Shown: one piece after another, positions 59,470 to 64,000 of the stretch
How the letters are laid out: each line of letters starts with the position of its first letter
How positions within the stretch are numbered: the first letter of the stretch is position 1
Source: DASXRA01 sp036502575
Lineage (GTDB): Bacteria > Actinomycetota > Actinomycetes > Mycobacteriales > Jatrophihabitantaceae
Direction of reading: 5' to 3'
DNA: 64,000 nt
NCBI GenBank assembly: GCA_036502575.1
Contig: DASXYL010000018.1
Coordinates: forward strand, 1-64,000
Program-made: the position numbers and the translations under genes
Notes under the pieces: generated by a model
What the model saw: only the letters and a program-made list of their open reading frames with translations
The model's database searches: none
What the model was told of the DNA's origin: nothing

Positions 59470-61110
59470 ATGACGCAGTTCAGCGAGGTGGCCGTCCGCG
59501 CGCTCGACACCTACCTGTCCGCTGATCCGGTCGCAGCGACCTACCTCGGCGACCACCGCTTCGACGGCGCGCTACCCGACCCTTCGCCGGCCGGCGCCAC
59601 GGCCCGCCGCGCCCAGCTGCGCGAGCACCGCAGCGATCTGGACACCAGCACCACGCGGGACGCGTCCGAGCAGGTCGACGCCGAGGTACTGCGGACTGTG
59701 CTGCGCGCTGAGCTGTTCGACCTGGACGAGCTGCACGAGGCGCAGTGGAATCCGATGCTGTACAACCCGGGCAGCGGGCTGCACGCGCTGCTGTCCCGTA
59801 ACTTCGCGCCTCTGCCGGAGCGCCTCACCTCGCTGGCCGAGCGGCTGGAGGCGGTGCCGGACTATCTCGCGGGTGCGCGGGAACGCCTCGGCGAGATGTC
59901 CCGGATCCACCTGGACACCGCCCTGAGTCAGCTCGACGGCACCCTGGCCCTGCTCGACGACACGATCCCGGCGGCGCTGACCGGGGAGTCGGACCTGCGG
60001 GCCCGCGTCGATCCCGCGGCCCGCGCCGCCCGTATCGCCGTGGCCGACCACCGCGCCTGGCTCGCCGAGCACGCCGAGACCGCAGGGCATCCGGCCCGCA
60101 TCGGCGAGCGTCTGTTTGCGGCCAAGCTGGCGCTGACGCTGGACACCGAGTTCGCGCCGGCGGACCTGCTGGCCCGAGCCCAGGCCGATCTCGACGAATC
60201 CACCCAGATGATCACCGACGAGGCCGGTCGATACGCCGACGTCCGGACGCCTGATGCCGCAACCGTGCGATCGGTATTCGACGAGCTGGCGGCCGACGCA
60301 CCCACCAACGCGACCATCCTCGGCCTGTGCCGTGACGCGTTGGTCGAGGCGACCCGCTTCGTGCGCGAACGCGACCTGGTGACCGTGTACGACGACCCGG
60401 TCGTCGTGGTCGAGATGCCGGAGATCGATCGCGGCGTCTCGGTGGCGTACTGCCGCCCGGCCGGGCCGCTGGAGCGGGCCGAGCTGCCCACGGAATTCGC
60501 CGTCTCCCCCACCCCCGCCGACTGGACGGCGGAGCAGGAGGCGTCGCTCTATCGCGAGTACAACGCGCACATGCTGCACAACCTCGCGGTGCACGAGGCG
60601 ATGCCGGGGCACGCCCTCCAACTCATGCACTCGAACCGGTACCGCGCGAGCACGCCGGTACGCGCGGTCTGGTGGAGCGGATCGTTCGTCGAGGGATGGG
60701 CGGTCTACACCGAGGAGCTGATGGCCCGGCACGGCTACCGGGGCGAGGTATCCCCCGAAGCCGCATCGGCGCTGCGCATGCAGCAGCTGAAGATGCGGCT
60801 GCGCTCGATCATCAACACGATCATGGATGTCCGCTTCCACAACGACGACCTGGACGAGGCGGCGGCCATGGCGCTGATGACCGAGCGGGGTTTTCAGGAG
60901 GTGGGCGAGGCCGCCGGCAAGTGGCGGCGGGTGCAGCTGACCGCGACGCAGCTGTGCACCTACTACGTGGGCTACTGCGAGGTGCGCGACCTCGTCCACG
61001 ACCTCGGGCAGCTTCGTCCGCAGTGGTCAGACCGTCAGCTGCACGACACCGTCCTGGGCGCCGGATCACCACCGGCCCGGCACCTGCGGACTCTGCTCCT
61101 GGGCGCCTGA
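59470..61110 (+). CDS. DUF885 family, metallopeptidase-like protein
   Basis: A 546-aa soluble protein. A zinc-peptidase-like motif HEAMPGHALQ lies at about residues 375-384, and the second acidic ligand is probably in FVEGWAVYTEEL about 40 residues later, the DUF885 signature. There is no signal peptide, so it is cytoplasmic. Substrates are unknown for most of the family. It starts 12 bp after the response regulator and may share its transcript. Confidence 0.88.
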   Translation: MTQFSEVAVRALDTYLSADPVAATYLGDHRFDGALPDPSPAGATARRAQLREHRSDLDTSTTRDASEQVDAEVLRTVLRAELFDLDELHEAQWNPMLYNPGSGLHALLSRNFAPLPERLTSLAERLEAVPDYLAGARERLGEMSRIHLDTALSQLDGTLALLDDTIPAALTGESDLRARVDPAARAARIAVADHRAWLAEHAETAGHPARIGERLFAAKLALTLDTEFAPADLLARAQADLDESTQMITDEAGRYADVRTPDAATVRSVFDELAADAPTNATILGLCRDALVEATRFVRERDLVTVYDDPVVVVEMPEIDRGVSVAYCRPAGPLERAELPTEFAVSPTPADWTAEQEASLYREYNAHMLHNLAVHEAMPGHALQLMHSNRYRASTPVRAVWWSGSFVEGWAVYTEELMARHGYRGEVSPEAASALRMQQLKMRLRSIINTIMDVRFHNDDLDEAAAMALMTERGFQEVGEAAGKWRRVQLTATQLCTYYVGYCEVRDLVHDLGQLRPQWSDRQLHDTVLGAGSPPARHLRTLLLGA

Positions 61111-61125
61111 GCCAATCCGGCCGGC

Positions 61126-61593
61126 TCAGCCTCGACGTCTGAGTACGTCCACGGCGCCGACGAACCCGGCCAGCGCTCCCGCCGCGGCACCGACAGCGAC
61201 CGCGTAGCCGCGACGCCGGTCGACGCGGTGCTCGCGCGCGGCGGCAGCGACAACGGCGGCGTCGGTCGCGTCCACCAGGGCGGTGGCCAGCAGGGCCGGG
61301 ACCTGGCCACGGCGGGTGACCGCGGTGCCCAGGACACCGAGGCCCAGCGCGGCGTCGCGCGCGGCCGCCATCTGCGCGAGCCACACCATCCGGCCGGCCG
61401 ACGCGGAGTCGACGCCGAGGAGCCGGACCGATGCGACTGGAAATGCCAGGAATGCCGTGCCAATCGCCACCCGGCCGACGCCCAGGAGGACCGTCAGGCT
61501 GTGCGCATCCTGAGACTTACCCACCCGGTGTGCAACGTCTTCGGGGTCTGAGACGTCTACATGGGTAGGACGGGCGCGCCGCGGCAAGGGCAA
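61126..61593 (-). CDS. Small integral membrane protein of unknown function
   Basis: A 155-aa protein with about four membrane helices (LLGVGRVAIGTAFLAFPVAS, AAARDAALGLGVLGTAV, VPALLATALVDATDAAVVAA and AVAVGAAAGALAGFVGAVDV). A TTG start at 61593 is supported by AGGAG 9 nt upstream; no ATG or GTG fits better. It resembles small actinobacterial membrane proteins without known function. It is divergent from rbpA. Confidence 0.65.
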   Translation of the reverse strand: MPLPRRARPTHVDVSDPEDVAHRVGKSQDAHSLTVLLGVGRVAIGTAFLAFPVASVRLLGVDSASAGRMVWLAQMAAARDAALGLGVLGTAVTRRGQVPALLATALVDATDAAVVAAAAREHRVDRRRGYAVAVGAAAGALAGFVGAVDVLRRRG

Positions 61594-61651
61594 GGTGCAC
61601 TCTCCTGGACTGGGGCCTCTGGTCGACGTCGGTTACAGCCGGTACCGGTTT

Positions 61652-61679
61652 GGGAATCCTGGCAGGGCGTTGTTCGTTG
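61652..61679 (+). promoter_or_regulatory. SigR/SigH-type promoter of rbpA
   Basis: GGGAAT (61652-61657), an 18-bp spacer, then GTTG (61676-61679) match the -35 and -10 elements of thiol-stress sigma factor SigR (SigH in mycobacteria). The -10 is 41 bp before the rbpA ATG. In Streptomyces rbpA is a SigR target. Confidence 0.8.
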
Positions 61680-61720
61680 GCTAAGCGAAGTACTTACGAG
61701 AGAGTCTGGAGGTGCCCACT

Positions 61721-62068
61721 ATGGCAGATCGAACCCTGCGGGGCAGTCGGATGGGCGCTGTCAGCTACGAGACCGAGTACGGTGCTGAGCCCGCGCCGCG
61801 AAACCTCGCCGCATACCAGTGTGCGCGCGGGCACGAGTTCACGATCCCGTTCTCCGAGGAGGCCGAGGTCCCGCCGACCTGGGAGTGTCGTCTCGACGGC
61901 ACGGTCGGCCAACTCGTCGATGGCCCGGCGCCGGAGGCGAAGAAGGTCAAGCCGGCCCGCACGCACTGGGACATGCTGATGGAGCGGCGCACGGTCGCCG
62001 ATCTGGAGGAAGTCCTGGCCGAACGTCTCGACGTGCTGCGCGCTCGGCGGGGCCAGAAGTCGGCCTGA
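61721..62068 (+). CDS. rbpA: RNA polymerase-binding protein RbpA
   Basis: A 115-aa actinobacterial transcription factor that binds the sigma factor and RNA polymerase beta' and stabilises open complexes. The core is RGHEFTIPFSEEAEVPPTWE followed by CRLDGTVGQLVDG, and the basic linker and sigma-interaction domain are KKVKPARTHWDMLMERRTVA with the LEEVLAERLDVLR helix. The Cys pair flanking the core is at YQCARGH and WECRLDG. ATG 61721 has GGAGG 7 nt upstream. Confidence 0.95.
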   Translation: MADRTLRGSRMGAVSYETEYGAEPAPRNLAAYQCARGHEFTIPFSEEAEVPPTWECRLDGTVGQLVDGPAPEAKKVKPARTHWDMLMERRTVADLEEVLAERLDVLRARRGQKSA

Positions 62069-62081
62069 TCCGGTCAGCTAG

Positions 62082-62855
62082 CTAGGACGCACGACGCCGG
62101 AAGGCTCGGCGTACCTGATCCGCACGGTGGCGGGCACCCCATTGGGTGACCCGCCACAATGCTTCCCGGACGATGCTGCCGCTCATCTTGCTCTCACCGC
62201 GCTCGCGGTCGGCGAAGGTGATGGGCACCTCGACGACGCGGAACCCGGCCCGCGAGGCCCGCCAGGCCAGGTCGACCTGAAAGCAGTAGCCCTGCGAGGC
62301 GACGTCGCGGTAGTCGATGCCCTCGAGCACGGCGCGCCGGTAGGCGCGGTATCCGCCGGTCGCATCGCGCAGGCTGATGCCCAGGGCGATGCGGGTATAG
62401 AGGTTGCCGCTGCGGGAGATCAGCTCGCGCGACTTCGGCCAATTGACCACGGTCCCGCCGCTCACCCACCGCGATCCGAGCACCAGGTCGGCTCCGCGCA
62501 GGGCGCCGAGCAGCAGCGGGAGCTGCTCGGGGGCGTGCGAGCCGTCGGCGTCCATCTCGACCAGGACGTCGTAGTCGCGCTCCAGGCCCCATCCGAAGCC
62601 GGCGATGTACGCGGCTCCGAGCCCGGCCTTCGCGGTGCGGTGCAGCACGTGGATGCGGGTGTCGGTTGCCGCGAGCTCGTCGGCGATCTTGCCGGTACCG
62701 TCCGGGCTGCCGTCATCGACGATCAGCACGTTCGCGTCCGGGACCGAGCCGACGATCCGCTCGATGATCGACTCGACGTTGTCACGCTCGTTGTAGGTGG
62801 GGACAATGACCAGCACGCGGCCGAGTTCGGGGTCCAGCCGGCCAGGCTCGCTCAC
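62082..62855 (-). CDS. Polyprenol monophosphomannose synthase (Dpm1-like GT2)
   Basis: A 257-aa GT2 glycosyltransferase. Catalytic motifs are VPTYNERDNVESII, LIVDDGSPDGTGKIA, VEMDADGSHAPEQLP and DATGGYRAYRR. It transfers mannose from GDP-mannose to polyprenyl phosphate for envelope mannosylation. In mycobacteria this domain is fused or adjacent to Lnt as Ppm1 (Rv2051c); here the two are separate genes overlapping by 4 bp (GTGA). Confidence 0.93.
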   Translation of the reverse strand: MSEPGRLDPELGRVLVIVPTYNERDNVESIIERIVGSVPDANVLIVDDGSPDGTGKIADELAATDTRIHVLHRTAKAGLGAAYIAGFGWGLERDYDVLVEMDADGSHAPEQLPLLLGALRGADLVLGSRWVSGGTVVNWPKSRELISRSGNLYTRIALGISLRDATGGYRAYRRAVLEGIDYRDVASQGYCFQVDLAWRASRAGFRVVEVPITFADRERGESKMSGSIVREALWRVTQWGARHRADQVRRAFRRRAS

Positions 62856-64000
62856 GCGATCACCATCTCCTCTGCGTCTGACGCGTCGTCGTTCTCGGTA
62901 CCCCGCTCCCCCTCGCGGCGGGTGGCTCGCGCGACCCAGACCGACCAGCCCAGCGCGAGCAGGGCCACGGCCGTCAGGACGTACTCGGGTATCGCGCCGA
63001 GCCGAGTAGCCAGGGTAGTGGCAGTGCGCAGCGGCATCTCGCCGACCAAGATCCCTGGCTCGAACAGTGCCCCGGTGCGCTGCCGGATGTGCCCGTCCGG
63101 GCCGATCAGGGCCGAGACGCCGGTAGTCGACACCATGGCCACGGCGCGCCCGTGCTCGACGGCCCGCAGCTGGCTCATGGCCAGTTGCTGATAGGCCTCG
63201 CCGGTATGTCCGAACGTGGCGTTGTTGGTCTGAATGACGAGGAACTGGGCTCCGGCCTCGACCGAGGAGCGGACGAGGCTGTCGTAGGCGACCTCGAAGC
63301 AGATGACGTCGCCGATCGGGAACGGGCCGCCCTCGAGCAGACCGTTACCGTGGCCGGCCACCATGTCCCGCTCGACCAGATTGGCCTTCTCGCTGATCGC
63401 CGTCGCGAGGCTGCGCAGCGGCATGTACTCGGCGAACGGCACCGGATGCCGCTTGGTATAGGTGTCGCCCGGCCCGGTGGTCGGCGACCAGAGGATGCCC
63501 ACATTGCGGTCGTGCTTCGGGCCGGGGCCGTCCAGGATCGCCCCGACCAGGATCGGCACACCGACCGCCCGGACGGCCCGCGTGATCTCGCTCGCGGCGT
63601 CGGCGTTGTTGTAGGGATCGAGGTCGGAGGAGTTCTCCGGCCACACGACGAGGCTGGGCCGGGGCTGGGTACCGGCCTTGATCTCGGCGGCCAGCTTCAG
63701 GGTCTGCGTGACGTGGTTGTCGAGTACCTGACGACGCCGATCCAGCGAATCCAGGCCACGATCGGGGACGCTGCCCTGCACCACGGCGATGGTGGTCGTT
63801 CGACTGTGGCTGTCCGGGCCGGGGCGCAGCACGACGCCGAGCAGCAGGCTGGCCACCGGCACGGCGGCCATGACCGCGGCGCCGAGGGCGAGTGGGCGCC
63901 AATGGCGTTCGCGAACGTTGAGCAGCACCATGGCCAGCCCGCCCCCGCCGAGGGCGACGGCGAAGGTCACCAGTGGGGCGCCGCCGAGCGCGGCCAGCCA
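62852..64000 (-). CDS. lnt: Apolipoprotein N-acyltransferase (partial)
   Basis: The C-terminal 382 residues of Lnt are present; the N-terminal membrane part lies beyond the window edge. The nitrilase-like domain has the catalytic Glu in VVWPENSSD, Lys in TYTKRHPVPFAEYMP and Cys in DVICFEVAYDSL. A final membrane helix (YVLTAVALLALGWSVWVA) precedes an acidic tail. It acylates the N-terminal Cys of lipoproteins such as the binding protein at 50109. The stop overlaps the Dpm1-like start. Confidence 0.93.
   Translation of the reverse strand, partial: WLAALGGAPLVTFAVALGGGGLAMVLLNVRERHWRPLALGAAVMAAVPVASLLLGVVLRPGPDSHSRTTTIAVVQGSVPDRGLDSLDRRRQVLDNHVTQTLKLAAEIKAGTQPRPSLVVWPENSSDLDPYNNADAASEITRAVRAVGVPILVGAILDGPGPKHDRNVGILWSPTTGPGDTYTKRHPVPFAEYMPLRSLATAISEKANLVERDMVAGHGNGLLEGGPFPIGDVICFEVAYDSLVRSSVEAGAQFLVIQTNNATFGHTGEAYQQLAMSQLRAVEHGRAVAMVSTTGVSALIGPDGHIRQRTGALFEPGILVGEMPLRTATTLATRLGAIPEYVLTAVALLALGWSVWVARATRREGERGTENDDASDAEEMVIA

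Overview
The window is a GC-rich chromosomal segment of an actinobacterium. The evidence is the codon use, many GTG starts, overlapping GTGA/ATGA stop-start junctions, and family content including RbpA, GarA, FtsR, SteA, a DUF5999 protein and a bifunctional nuclease. Gene order in the first 40 kb follows the Mycobacterium tuberculosis series Rv1691-Rv1713 and Rv1822-Rv1843c, but the accessory genes and an ATPase-less polyol ABC operon point to a non-mycobacterial lineage, perhaps Frankiales-like. The taxon is an inference.

Layout. 1-530: end of an rRNA operon (23S 3' end, 5S, terminator). 548-9391: TPR protein, ssb, DUF1015, HAD phosphatase, SCP2 protein, a repeat-expanded small protein, then tlyA-nadK-recN. 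9467-18477: steA-mctB, a MraY-like transferase, a MurJ-like flippase and a glycosyltransferase, then pyrG, a Nudix hydrolase and xerD. 18901-22838: parA, a ribbon-helix-helix protein, scpA, scpB and rluB (chromosome organisation, ribosome maturation). 22839-23685: a non-coding spacer built of degenerate 8-bp units, the strangest DNA in the window. 23686-26836: aroH, cmk, der. 26884-36142: tRNA-Pro, pgsA, DUF881-sbp-DUF881, gcvH, garA, ftsR, bifunctional nuclease, merR, and gcvP behind a glycine riboswitch.

36143-46712: DUF5999 protein, membrane protein, HAD protein, guaB1, trpS behind a classical Trp leader-peptide attenuator, an ArsR-CDF metal pair, an MT0933-like antitoxin family member, a WS/DGAT acyltransferase, an EphD-like hydrolase-SDR fusion and a PLP enzyme. 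46717-52308: a minus-strand polyol operon (DeoR regulator, binding protein, two permeases, mannitol-type dehydrogenase). 52613-54763: a methyltransferase, remnants of a local duplication, and a divergent XRE regulator/methionine aminopeptidase pair around a 32-bp palindrome. 54792-54819 carries an excellent match to the actinobacterial dif site, so this part of the window is probably the replication terminus. The rRNA operon and most genes of the first 36 kb are transcribed toward it. 55310-64000: MMPL exporter divergent from a two-component system, DUF885 peptidase-like protein, rbpA behind a SigR-type promoter, a polyprenol-phosphate mannosyltransferase and the end of lnt.

Regulatory RNA and DNA elements read directly from the sequence are the Trp attenuator, the glycine riboswitch, the SigR-type promoter, dif, two DnaA boxes before ssb, a hairpin abutting the pyrG start, a dispersed intergenic repeat after xerD and gcvP, and the 8-bp array. 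No CRISPR array, insertion sequence or prophage was seen.
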